64,000 nt of DNA from Fragum whitleyi. Its lineage: Eukaryota; Mollusca; Bivalvia; Cardiida; Cardiidae. The notes beneath the pieces were generated by a model. The model saw only the letters and a program-made list of their open reading frames with translations. It had not been told where the DNA came from and searched no databases. Positions 43,930-55,048 of the stretch are shown one piece after another. Where the stretch lies: contig OX411543.1 in assembly GCA_948146395.1 (NCBI GenBank), positions 67,405,474 through 67,469,473 of the forward strand, written 5' to 3'. Position 1 is the stretch's first letter, and each line of letters opens with the position of its first letter. The position numbers and the translations under genes were made by a program.

Positions 43930-44804
43930 CTAGAGGTGCTTGAGCGCCAGATTTGCTCCACAGGCCTGAATATCCTGACAATGATTATTAGAGGATGATC
44001 AGGCTGTTTAAACAAGATTTGAAATGAATGGGTGAATGCTTATTTCAAGTAAATAAGTGTTTTTTAAAATGTCATATATTCAATCCAATATATTTTATTC
44101 TGCCCAATGCTTTAGAGTGCAGTCTACTCAACTCTTTCTACCCCACTCTGAACTTCAGTAGGTCAGAACAAATTTTACACCAATTGTCCTCTCTGTGCAG
44201 AGTCACCCTTCATTCAACTAAACTGACCAATACTCAGGGAGTATTCTCAGGCTACCTATTTCAACTAATGTTCCTATACATTTGGATGTCAACAAAGGTT
44301 TTGTTCCTTCTTATCTACAATCTTTACACCTTAGCAATTTTATAAGGCTAGAAAAATTCATCATTTAGGTGATACTCGAAGGGTGATCAATTGTTAAGTT
44401 TGTATGTTGAAATGTCCTCTGGCAATAAAATACATACTGTTTATCAAATCAAAATATTTCTAGCAGACTGATACAACTTCGCAGAAATGAAATTCCTATG
44501 ATAATTGGTTGAAATCCATCTGTTCACAAGGGTCACTCAAGGATCATTCATGTGAAATTTGGTTGATATCCATCTATTAGATTCTGAGAAAAGTCACCTA
44601 TTACTATATATGGAAACTAGCCACGCCTACTACAGCCATGATTTTCAACCGATTGAAATTCTTTGAAGGATCTGATAGAGGCCACTCAAGGATCATTCCT
44701 GTGAAATTTGATTAGAATACCTCCTGAACATAATGAAGAGACGCACGGATGACAGACACCCTGCAATGACTATAGCCTGTTGGCCTTTTGGCCAGTGGAG
44801 CTAA
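43930..44804 (+). mobile_element. Pearl-type element, GGTGC-TTGA-GCGCC variant, uninterrupted
   Basis: CTAGAG plus hairpin and GCTCCACAGGC. It has the ~450-bp unique middle shared with 39885-40330, core units of the 'gccacgcctac' type, and hairpin TTGGCC-TTTT-GGCCAG with GTGGAGC-TAA. It defines the uninterrupted structure of the family. Confidence 0.75.
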
Positions 44805-45725
44805 AAGAAAATATAGCTGCTTGAGCAGCTGTTTTTGTGCCTCACAGGCCTGAATCTACTTATATGATAAGACAAGAATTTAAGTGAATGAATGAATGTA
44901 TTTTCAAGTATATAAGTGTTTTAAAAGGTCACATGCTGAAATATTTCTACAAAGAACTAGAAGGCCATGAATTGCTTGAGTCGCTTAACAGGCTTGAATT
45001 TCTTTTAATAGCAAATCAAACTTTTGACTAGATTTTTTTATATGTTGGGTTCTTAGAGCAAACACAAATTCAAAAGCAGTAATGTGGTCAAAGCAAAAGA
45101 AAGCAAAAGATTGACTTACAGACTAATTGATTTACTAATTAATGGATATTGTAGTGATAATAACAATGATGGACATCGGAGTTATAATAAAGGCGAAAAT
45201 TGTAATTTTGTCAAACTCAAGGGAACATAAAACCAGAGGACCTTGATGGTCCTTAACTGTCACCTGAACCTTGATAGCTAGAAAATCACATTATTGTCAA
45301 ATAAAGATGTGAGATTATTATCAAGCTGGAAATTGCTCTTGTGATCTTATGAGTCTTTGATAATGAATATACTCAAGCGCAATAAAAACGCATCAACCCA
45401 AAAAATTTGCACAAACTGACCTTATTACAAAAAAATTCAATTGACTCCTTTTTTATCGTCTTTCAACCTATAAAGGAAAATGTAGACATTGCTTGTCTAC
45501 ACATCGACCACAAGCCATCGCTGTTTGTTTAGTGGCCATTTAAATGGCCATTTTGGCTTGCTCAAACAAGTTTTAAATTGCATAATTAAAAGTACTGTTC
45601 CTAGAAAATGAAAATACAGCATTAGATTTCACATTTGTTTTAAGCAAAAAACATTAAAGTGATCTCAACTTGTGTATGGTATGGGATTTACTAGGAACCG
45701 TATGCAGTTTTTTTTATGAAATCAA
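44805..45725. other. Pearl-type 5' fragments and unique intron sequence
   Basis: 5'-end scraps: AGCTGC-TTGA-GCAGCT at about 44815, an AAGGCC-ATGAA family start at 44957, and AGAGGACC-TTGAT-GGTCC at about 45234. The remainder up to 45725 shows no repeat or gene. Confidence 0.5.
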
Positions 45726-46005
45726 TTGATTGATTGATTGAATGGAGTTTAACGCCGCTTTCAACATTATTTCAGTTATATCGCGGCGGCTGGAGCACCT
45801 AACAATGGATTCCTGGTATTTCTATCACCAGTACAACCACCACATTCTTTCCTAGCCTCCAGCCGCTATCTCACATAGGTCTACGATTATCAACCCATTG
45901 GTGAGAGACAAATAGTCGGAAAGAATGAGTGCCGCCGTCGGGGATCGAACCCGCGAACTCTAGATTGACAGTCCTACGCGCTACCAACTGCGCTATGACG
46001 GCGGC
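45726..46005 (-). repeat. tRNA-derived SINE with 15-bp target duplication
   Basis: Same family as 39450-39727, with the (TCAA)n tail at the left and the tRNA-like head at the right. TTTTTATGAAATCAA is repeated exactly at 45711-45725 and 46006-46020, so the insertion is recent. Confidence 0.93.
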
Positions 46006-46199
46006 TTTTTATGAAATCAAAGAATCGTAGATAACGTTTAGGTAATCGTGGTATCGAGTGATTTGAACTCCAAAGACACGTTTGGACCCATCAGGGAAGC
46101 CAAAGGTATGCTGTAGACCTAGAAATTAATGAGCTTAAGCCAATGTACGAATCAACTGTCTAGACTAGGTAACCGTTCCCTGAAACGATAGCTAGCATT

Positions 46200-47804
46200 T
46201 TGTACTGAGTAAGAGGTCATGTTATGAAAATTCGAAAAGAAAATTATCCTTAAGGCCCCTTTTCCCATGATATGGCATGGATCCTTAACATTTTCAATAG
46301 GGTTCTTCCTTGTGACCTGGCCAACATTCTGACCAAGTTTCATGAAGATTGGGCCATATTTGTGGTCTCTAGAGCTTAAGAAAGAAAATTAACCTTAAGG
46401 TCTCTTTTCCTATGATATGGCATGGATCCTTCCCATTTTTTATAGGGATCATCCATGTGACCTGGCCAACATTCTGACAAAGTTTCATGAAGATTGGGCC
46501 ATATTTGTGGCCTCTAGCGCTTAAGAAATAAAATTATCCTTAAGGCCCCTTTTCCCATGATATGGCATGGATCCTTCCCATTTTTGATAGGGTTCATCCT
46601 TGTGACCTGGCTAACATTCTGACCAAGTTTCATGAAGATTGGGCTATATTTGTGGTCTCTAGAGGTTAAGAAAGAAAATTATCCTTAAGGCCCCTTTTCC
46701 CATCATATGGTATGGATCCTTCCCATTTTTTATAGGGTTCATCCTTGTGACCTAACCAACATTCTGACAAAGTTCCATGAAGATTTGGCCATATTTGTAG
46801 CCTCTAGCGGTTCAGAAAGAAAATTATCCTTAAGGCACCTTTTGCCATGATATGGCATGGATCCTTCCCATTTTTAATAGGGTTCATCCTCGTGACTTGG
46901 CTAACATTCTGACCAAGTTTCATGAAGATTGGGCTATATTTGTGGTCTCTAGAGGTTAAGAAAGAAAATAATCCTTAAGCCCCCTTTTCCAATGATATGG
47001 CATGGATCCTTCCCATTTACAATAGGGATCATCCTTGTGACCTGGCCAACATTCTGATCATGTTTCATGAAGATTGGGCCATATTTGTGGCCTCTAGAGC
47101 TTCAGAAAGAAAATTAACCTTAAGGCCTCTTTTCCCATGATATGGCATGGATCCTTCCCATTTTCAATAGGGTTCATCCTTGTGACCTGGCCAACATTCT
47201 GACCAAGTTTCATGAAGATTGGACCATATTTGTGGCCTCTATAGCTTAAGAAAAGAAAATAATCCTTAAGGCCCCTTTTCCCATGATATGGCATGGATCC
47301 TTCCCATTTTCAATAGGATTCTTCCTTGTGACCTGGCCAACATTCTGACCAAGTTTCATGAAGATTGGGCTATATTTGTGGCCTCTAGAGAGTAAACAAG
47401 AAAATTGTTAATAAGGCCCCCCTTCCCATGATATGGCATGGATCCCTCACATTTTCAATAGGGTTCATCCTTGTGACCTGGTCAACATTCTGACCAAGTT
47501 TCATGAAGATTGGGCCATTTTTGTGGCCTCTAGAGCTTAAGAAAGAAATTATTCTTAAGGCCTCTTTTCCCATGATATGGCATGGATCCTTCCTATTTTC
47601 AATACAGTTCATACTTTTGACCTGACAAAAATTCTGACCAAGTTTCATGAAGATTGGATGATATTTGTGGCCTCTTGTGGCCTCTAGAGTGTAAACACTT
47701 AAATTATTGACGCTGGACGACAAACGACACACGAGGCACGACAGACAAGGACATTCAATGATCACAAAAGCTCACCTTGCGCAGGATGTGCTCAGGTGAG
47801 CTAA
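46200..47804 (+). mobile_element. Pearl-type element with an array of 145-bp units
   Basis: The phrase TAAGGCCCCT (or a close variant) recurs at 46251, 46396, 46541, 46686, 46831, 46976, 47121, 47267, 47412 and 47556, an almost constant 145-bp period. Units share 'catgatatggcatggatcct' and 'aagtttcatgaagattgg'. The right end has an ACGACAAACGACACACGAGG tract, GCGCAGGATGTGCTC and CTCAGGTGAGC-TAA. The 5' terminus is not recognised. Confidence 0.85.
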
Positions 47805-48352
47805 AACAATTATCATTAAGGCCCCTTTTCCAGTGATATGGCATGGATCCTTCCCATTCTCAATAGGGTTCACCCTTTTGACTTTGCCAACATTCTGACC
47901 AAGTTTCATCAAATTTTAGCCATATTTGTGGTCACTAGAGTGTAAACAAGAAAATTGTCATTAATGCCCCCCTTTCTGGTGATATGGCATGGATCCTGCC
48001 CATTTTCAATAGGGTTCATCCTTGTGACTTGGCTAACATTCTGACCAAGTTACATTAAGACTGGGCAATATTTGTGGCATCTAGAGCCTTAACATAAAAA
48101 TTGTCAATAATGTTCCTTTTCCTGTGATATGGCATGGATCCTTTCAATTTTAAATAGGGTTCATCCTTGTGACCTGATCAACATTCTGACCAAGTTTCAT
48201 GAAGATTGGATCATATTTGTGGCCTCTTGTGCCCTCTAGAGTGTAAACACTTAAATTGTTGACGTCGGACGACAGACAACACACAACATAAACAACTGAC
48301 ATTCAATTATCACAAAGCTAACCTTGAGCACGATGTGCTCAGGTGATCTAGA
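47805..48352 (+). mobile_element. 3' part of a second 145-bp-unit element
   Basis: Three more units of the same family, then GAGCAC-GAT-GTGCTC and AGGTGATCTAGAAA (mutated end). It starts in mid-unit directly after the preceding element's TAA, as expected if that element is nested in this one. Confidence 0.7.
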
Positions 48353-49330
48353 AACAGTTGACTTTTTGTAAACAAAGGGTATGCAACAATAAGACTCTTA
48401 AGTCGAAAGTAATTTCATTTTTTTTTCTATTTTCATTTTCAAACACAAATCAATCGTTAGAGACCTAAAAACCAGTGAATCGAAAAGTGAAATTGAAAAC
48501 CAAATAAGTACATGTATATTGGGATACAATGTTTTACTGGATGTGGCGCATATCCAACTTCTGGTATCTGTATAGTTTTTTGGATTGGTCGAACAACTGA
48601 TCCCTCGAACAAATTATCAAGTCCCCAAGGTGTTCGAGCTTCTGAAGTTTAACTGTATTTTTAATCCAATCACAATTGTTTTTTGTAGACTGATAAAGGG
48701 TCACTAAATCATCATTCCAGTGAAATTTGGTTCATATTTAGATTCTGTTAAAAGTTTCAGGCCATGTATTCTCTTGCGACCTTGTCTCAAAACAGTAATA
48801 AACATAAGTAGAATGAAATTAAAATAGCTTATTACAATGCTTGCAAAGAAATTGACCAGTATGGTAGTGGGTGGGTGGGGAAAAACACTCAGAAGTTGAA
48901 ATAAATTTAAAACCAGAACAAAGAAACAACTGCACAAGGCAAGAAGCACTTATAAAGTGACCAACATCTACATTTGAAATTCCCTGAAAAACCTGCCTAA
49001 ATCTGATTTGTCTAAAACTTGTTCTGAGAAAAATCTGATTGGTCCAAAGCTGATTATGAGATCAAAACAACTGAAATTTAACCTGTCTACCATCCTGGTC
49101 CTATGATTGGCTCATTTTGTTATTCGACATAGCATCATTCAGGTGAACATGGGAAACTAATAAAAAAATAAAAAGAAAGTAAAAAACCTTGATTTCATGA
49201 AGTGAAAAACTTTCTTAAAAAAAAAACTAAAAAGTTTAATCAATTAGAACAAAAAAGAATTGAAATAAGAAAAATAAATAAATGGGGGACACTCAAGTCT
49301 ATATAGGGAACCAACCCAGTTTAACGGTCA
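48353..49330. other. Intron sequence, no gene; one core fragment
   Basis: A single 'gactgataaagggtcact' core fragment lies at 48660-48750. The rest is AT-rich and unrecognised. Confidence 0.4.
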
Positions 49331-49670
49331 GACCCCTACCGATTTTTTGGCCTTCTTTGTTCTATATAAAATTGCTCAACTTTCAGGTGCTGCAACGCAT
49401 TCCACAACACTTCTCTTATATATTACGTCATTAGCGCTTCATCTACATTCATAGATCTATCTTTTGAGACCAAAGAAACTTGGTAAAATCAGGTTAACTT
49501 TTGGGCTATTCAAGCGAGAGTAAAGGCACCGTCTTTTTCCCGACCATGAAGAGGACAGTTAGTTCGGGTACGCCCCCTGTCCCTTATCCCTCCCGTCGGA
49601 AAGGAAATCATGCACAAAAAAAATCGAACCGAGCGTTATATTAAAGAAGAAATTCAAAACTAGCAAAAAA
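49331..49670. repeat. Duplicated segment, copy 1, left half
   Basis: About 340 bp, nearly identical to 58460-58799 ('ctatataaaattgctcaact', 'cgggtacgccccc'). Its right half continues at 51586-51715 after an inserted element. Confidence 0.8.
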
Positions 49671-51585
49671 CTAGAGCTTGTCACTGAATGTGACTTAATA
49701 CCCCCGCAAGTGCTTTCAGAGAATGAGATACTTTGACAGAAGCGGCAAAAAATGCTTCAAATATAAAGTTAACTCTTGGATTTGAGACCTCTAAATTGTG
49801 TCTTGCAAAACTTAAACATGTGATAAATGTTTTCATGCTATTGAAGGAAAACTGAAGGAGGAGTTTGTAACACAAAATTACTAGTATATGTGAACGAAAA
49901 AGAAAAAAATGTAGTAAGTGTAAGGGCAGATATTTCTTAACCCAGGACAAGTTGGGACCTCATAATTGTGTCTTGCAAAACTTCATGTGGTAAATGTTTG
50001 TATAAAATTTCAAAGATATTACATGAAAACTGATTAAAGGAAAACTGAAGGAGGAATTTGGGAAACAAAATTACAAGTATACATGTTCACAAAGAAAAAT
50101 TGTCTTAAATTCAAGGGGAGATAATTTAAAAACCTGTGGGAGTTGACACTTGAAATTTGAGTCTTGCAAAACTTCAACATGTGATAAATCTTGTATACTG
50201 TTTCATTACTTTTGAATGAACATTGAAGGAGCAGTTTGCGACACAAAATTATAAGTACATGGTAACAAATAGGAAAAAATGTCAAAGTTCAAGGGGAGAT
50301 AACACATGAACCTGGGGGAGTTGACACTTGAAATTTACGTCTTGCAAAACCTCAACATGTGATTAATGTTTGTATAATGTTTCAATACTATTGAATGAAA
50401 ATTGAAGGAGGAGTTTGCGGCACAAAATTATAAGTACATGGTAACAAATAGGAAAAAATGTCTTGAGTTCAAGGGGAGATTATTGAGTCTTGCAAAACTT
50501 CAACATGTGATAAATGCTTGTATACTGTTTCATTACTTTTGAATGAACATTGAAGGAGCAGTTTGCGACACAAAATTATAAGTACATGGTAACAAATAGG
50601 AAAAAATGTCAAAGTTCAAGGGGAGATAACAACTGAACCTGGGGGAGTTGACACTTGAAATTTGCGTCTTGCAAAACTTCAACATGTGATAAATGTTTGT
50701 ATAATGTTTCAAAACTATTGAATGAAAATTGAAGGAGGAGTTTGCGACACAAAATTATAAGTACATGGTAACAAATAGGAAAAAATGTCTTGAGTTCAAG
50801 GGGAGATTATTCATGAACCAGGGGGATTTGAGACTTGAAATTTGCGTCTTGCAAAACTTCAACTTGTGATCAATATTTGCATAATGTTTCATTAAAATTG
50901 AATGAATATTGAAAGAGGAGTTTGCGACACAAAATGATAAGTACATGGTTACAAATAGGAAAAATTGTCTGAGTTCAAAGGGAAATAATTCATGAACCAG
51001 GGGGATTTGAGAATTGAAATTTGAGTCTTGCAAAATTTCAACATGTGATGAATGTTTGTATAATGTTTCATAACTATTGAATAAAAATTGAAGGAGGAGT
51101 TTGCGACACAAAATTATAAGTACATGGTAACAAATAGGAAAAAATGTCTTAAGTTCAAGGGGAGATAATTCATGAACCTGGGAGAGTTGACACTTGAAAT
51201 TTGCGTCTTGCAAAACTCCAACTTGTGATCAATATTTGCATAATGTTTCATTACAATTGAATGAAAATTGAAGGAGGAGTATGCGACACAAAATTATAAG
51301 TATTTGGTAACAAATAGGAAAAAATGTCTAAGTTCAAGGGGAGATAATTCATGAACCAGGGGAAGTTGGGACCTAGAAATTGCGTCTTGCAAAACTTCAA
51401 CATGTGATAAATGTTTCTATAAAGTTTCAAAGCTTTTGAAGGAAAACTGAAGGAGGAGTTCGCGACACAAATTTACTACTATATGTGTCCACAGACGGAC
51501 GGACGGACAGACGCACGGACAGACGCACGGACAGACAGGGTGATTCCAGTATACCCCCGAAAACATTCGTTTTGCGGGGGTATAA
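49671..51585 (+). mobile_element. Pearl/HINE-like element, GTCAC-TGAAT-GTGAC family
   Basis: CTAGAGCTT, hairpin GTCAC-TGAAT-GTGAC, TACCCCCGCAA. About ten core units of ~165 bp ('gtcttgcaaaacttcaacat', 'ttcaaggggagataa'). ACGG tract at 51493-51535. The 3' end has AAAAC-ATTC-GTTTT, then the exact inverse TTGCGGGGGTA and TAA. The same sequence without the insert exists at 58460-58929. Another copy starts at 63785. Confidence 0.9.
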
Positions 51586-52034
51586 TAAAATAAATATGCA
51601 CATGGATCACTATTCTCCACTCCAAAATGACATTTTAAAGCCAAACTATTTTTTCTTTAGGATCTACTTCTACCATACAACGACCTACGAAAGTAAATTC
51701 CAGTGAGGTCACTCCTATATTTAATAGCTTTTTGCACTCTTCTAACTTCTAAACACTTTGGTCAATGCTATGGGGTATTGCGACCAAAGTTAAGTCAATA
51801 AAGTTAAAATATTTTCATTTGTCACTGAAAAATGGCGCTTTTAGGACCTGACCTGTTTTGCGAAAAAGGCAAGAATTCGGAGTAGTGTTATCTGTGATGT
51901 ACCATGGTTACTTAATCAAATAATTCTTGGTAAGAGACCATTGGGAATGATTGCTGAAAGTATAATTTTGAACTATTTCTCTGTCCCAACTTATTAAGCA
52001 AAAATTGAAAACATAATTTGATTTTTAGGTAATA
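51586..52034. repeat. Duplicated segment copy 1, right half, and adjoining unknown DNA
   Basis: 51586-51715 matches 58800-58929. From 51716 the copies diverge and the sequence to 52034 is unrecognised. Confidence 0.65.
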
Positions 52035-54067
52035 CAAGAGGGCCGTTGGCCCTGGGTCGCTCACCTGAGAAAAAAGCTTCATTACCTAGGTATGTCCATG
52101 CAACCACAGAAAAAGAGATTTTCACTTATTCAATCAGATAACATTTGAAATAATCATTCCCCCCCCTCTGCTCCTCCCCTGGACATTATTTATTTAAGCT
52201 TTTTCCATAAAAGGTCTGTGATCAGCTAATCTATACCAGATATACAGGCTGAGTCTGAGACTTTTAAAGTTTTCTTTAATGAGTTGATCAATCCATGTCA
52301 AACATAAAGGCTGTAGGGATTCAAAATTCTCAACAAAGCAATCCCCCTCCCCCAAGATGCTCTGCACCTGGTGAATCTACAATCATGATTTTAGCTAATT
52401 CAATATATGTCCATATACTGATCATCCATACCAATTTTCAAGTCTGTAGGACTCCTGGCTCATTAGAAGAAGTTTAAAGATTTCAAAAATGATCCAAAGT
52501 ACTAGCCCCTCCCCAAGACACTCAGCACCTGGTGACCCTACAGTCATGATTTTAGCTATTTTTATTAATGTCAATATATTGATCACCCATGACAATTTTC
52601 AAGTCTGTAGGGTTCCTGATCCAGGAGAAGAATAAGGTCAAAGATTTCAAAATTGATCAAAAGTACTACCCCCTGCCCCCTAATGCTCCACATCTGGTGG
52701 TCCTACATTCATGATTTTAGCTATTTTATTTAAGATCCATATGCTTATCATCCATGCCAAAATTGAAGTCTGTAGGGCTTGTGGTTCATTAGAAGATGAA
52801 GATTAAAGTTACAAAATTTTTACAAAAGTACCACCCCCTCCCCCCTGGTGCTCCGCACCTGGTGGCTTTACAGTCATGATTTTAGCTATTTTTATTAAGG
52901 TCTATGAGCTGATCCTTCATGCCAATTTTCAAGTCTGTAGGGCTTGTGGTTCAGAAGAAGAACGTTAAAGATTACAAAATTTTCACAAAAGTACTACCCT
53001 CTCTCCCCTGGTGCTACGCACCTGGTGAATCTACAGTCATGATTTTAGGTATTTATATAAAGGTCCATATGCTGAACATCCATGCCAATATTCAAATCTG
53101 TAGGACTCCTGGTTCAGAAGAAGAAAAAGATTGAAGATTACAAAATTTTCATCGAAGTACTACCCCCTCCCCCTTGGTGCTCCGCACCTGGTGGCCCTAC
53201 AAATAAGATTTTGGCTATTTATATTAAGGTCTATGAGCTGATCCTCCATGTCAATTTTCAAGTCTGTAGGACTTGTGGTTCAGAAGAAGAAGAAGGTTTA
53301 AGATTACAAAATTTTCACAAAAGTACTAACCTTTCCACCCTTGTGCTACGCACCTGGTGAATCTACAGTCATAATTTAAGCTATTTTTATAAAGGTCCAT
53401 ATGCTGATCATCCATGCCAAAATTCAAATCTGTAGGTCTCCTGGTTCAGAAGAAGAAAAAGGTTAAAGATTACAAAATTTTCATCGAAGTACTACCCCCT
53501 CCCCCCTGGTGCTCCGCACCTGGTGGCCCTACAAATAAGATTTTAGCTATTTATATAAAGGTCTATGAGGTGATCATACATGCAAAATTTTAAGGCTGTA
53601 GGCCTTCATGATCAGAAGAAGAAGAAGGTTAAAGATTACAAAATTTACCCAAGGTGCTACCCCCTCCCCCCTGGTGCTCCGCACCTGGTGGCCCAACAGA
53701 TATGATTTTAGCTATTTTTATTAAGGTCTATGAGCTAATCATCCATGCCAAATTTCAAGGCTGTAGGGCTGCTGGTTCAGAAGAAGAAGAATTTTAAAGA
53801 TTTTCTTTAATTTTTGACTTTGGTTGCCATAGCAACCAGAGTTTTTCACTGATTTCAATTCTTTTAGCAATTCTTAAAGGGGACCACCTAAGGACCATTT
53901 CTGCCAAGTTTGGTTAAAATTGGCCTATTAGTTTAGGAGGAGATGTCGTTTAAAGAAATTGTTGACGGACGACGGACAACGCACGACGGACGACGGACGA
54001 CGCACGGACGCCGGACAAAAGGTGATCACAATAGCTCATTTGAGCACGTTGTGCTCAGGTGAGCTAA
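52035..54067 (+). mobile_element. Pearl/HINE-like element, GGGCC-GTT-GGCCC family, second copy
   Basis: Same termini and core as 1690-3365 but longer (about 11 units). ACG-rich tract 53966-54014, then GAGCAC-GTT-GTGCTC, CTCAGGTGAGC-TAA. Its frames are core artefacts, not genes. Confidence 0.87.
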
Positions 54068-55048
54068 AAAAGGGGAGTTAATCATTGTTGGGCGAGGTTA
54101 TTTTGACCTAAATTTTCGCAATTTTCACGTTTTAATGCCAATTACTAGAACTTTATCATAAAAATATGCGCAAAAAGAGTGTTTTCTGATGAAAGCTATC
54201 AAATAGCAGGAGAAAGAGAAAATAAAACAGACATTTAAGCCTCAAAAATCGCTACTTCGATTGATCAAATGGTATAATAGCGTTCCCCAGAATGGGTAAG
54301 GGGTTCGTAAAGAGTAAAGGGTGAAATTCAAGATTCCAAAATCTGTGCTAAATTTTTTAGGATCGAAAACATTGTTTAAGAGTTTGTGCATCGTAAACTT
54401 ACATAATGTGTAGGAAAAACGAAAACCAACTCCCAAAAACATGTCAAAATAGTCATACTGGGGGTGAAATTTAATGAAAAACTTACAGAGCCCGCTCATT
54501 TTATATTCTTAAAATATAGTTTTGTGTCATAGATCTTTTAGAAAGGTCTGTTCCAGGACAGATGTGTTGTATTACAACTCAAAAAAGGGTATTAGAAACC
54601 GAAACGGGAAGGAGAATCGTGCATTGTACAACATGGGATGGGGTACCCACTTCAATAAATATCCATTCTGAAATGGGTGTTAAGGGTTGGAAATTGGGTC
54701 TCTTGTATCATTTTAAGCTATGTGGAGAATTTCATTCACGTTAAGGTATTCAGCTATGACAACTTTACTATTTAAGAATCAGAAACGGAAGATCAATCAA
54801 TTTACAAGAAACAACTTAACACGATAAGTGGGACAAATTTTACATAATTGACCATTTTGACTTGTAACATCCTATGTCTCCGCTAGCAAATTAACTTGAT
54901 TCAAATGTTTTTGTCTCTCAATTGCTTTTTTAAAAGGTGTTTTAAAACATTCTAATTCAATTGAGAAAACCAGTTTGAAAATGTGTTAAAACTGACTCTC
55001 AAAAAACGCTTTTAAAAGGGACCCGTCACCTTTGACCAAGTCATGAAA
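54068..55048. other. Unrecognised intron segment between two family copies
   Basis: About 980 bp with no repeat end or coding exon I recognise. AT-rich with scattered GGGGT words. Confidence 0.4.

Noticed and set aside
46152..47765. Minus-strand frames containing FMKLGQNVGQVTRMNPIEN repeats
   Set aside because: These translate the 145-bp tandem unit (not a multiple of three), so the frame changes with each unit.
46200..47804. CRISPR-like regular array
   Set aside because: The repeats are contiguous 145-bp units without unique spacers, in a eukaryotic genome.
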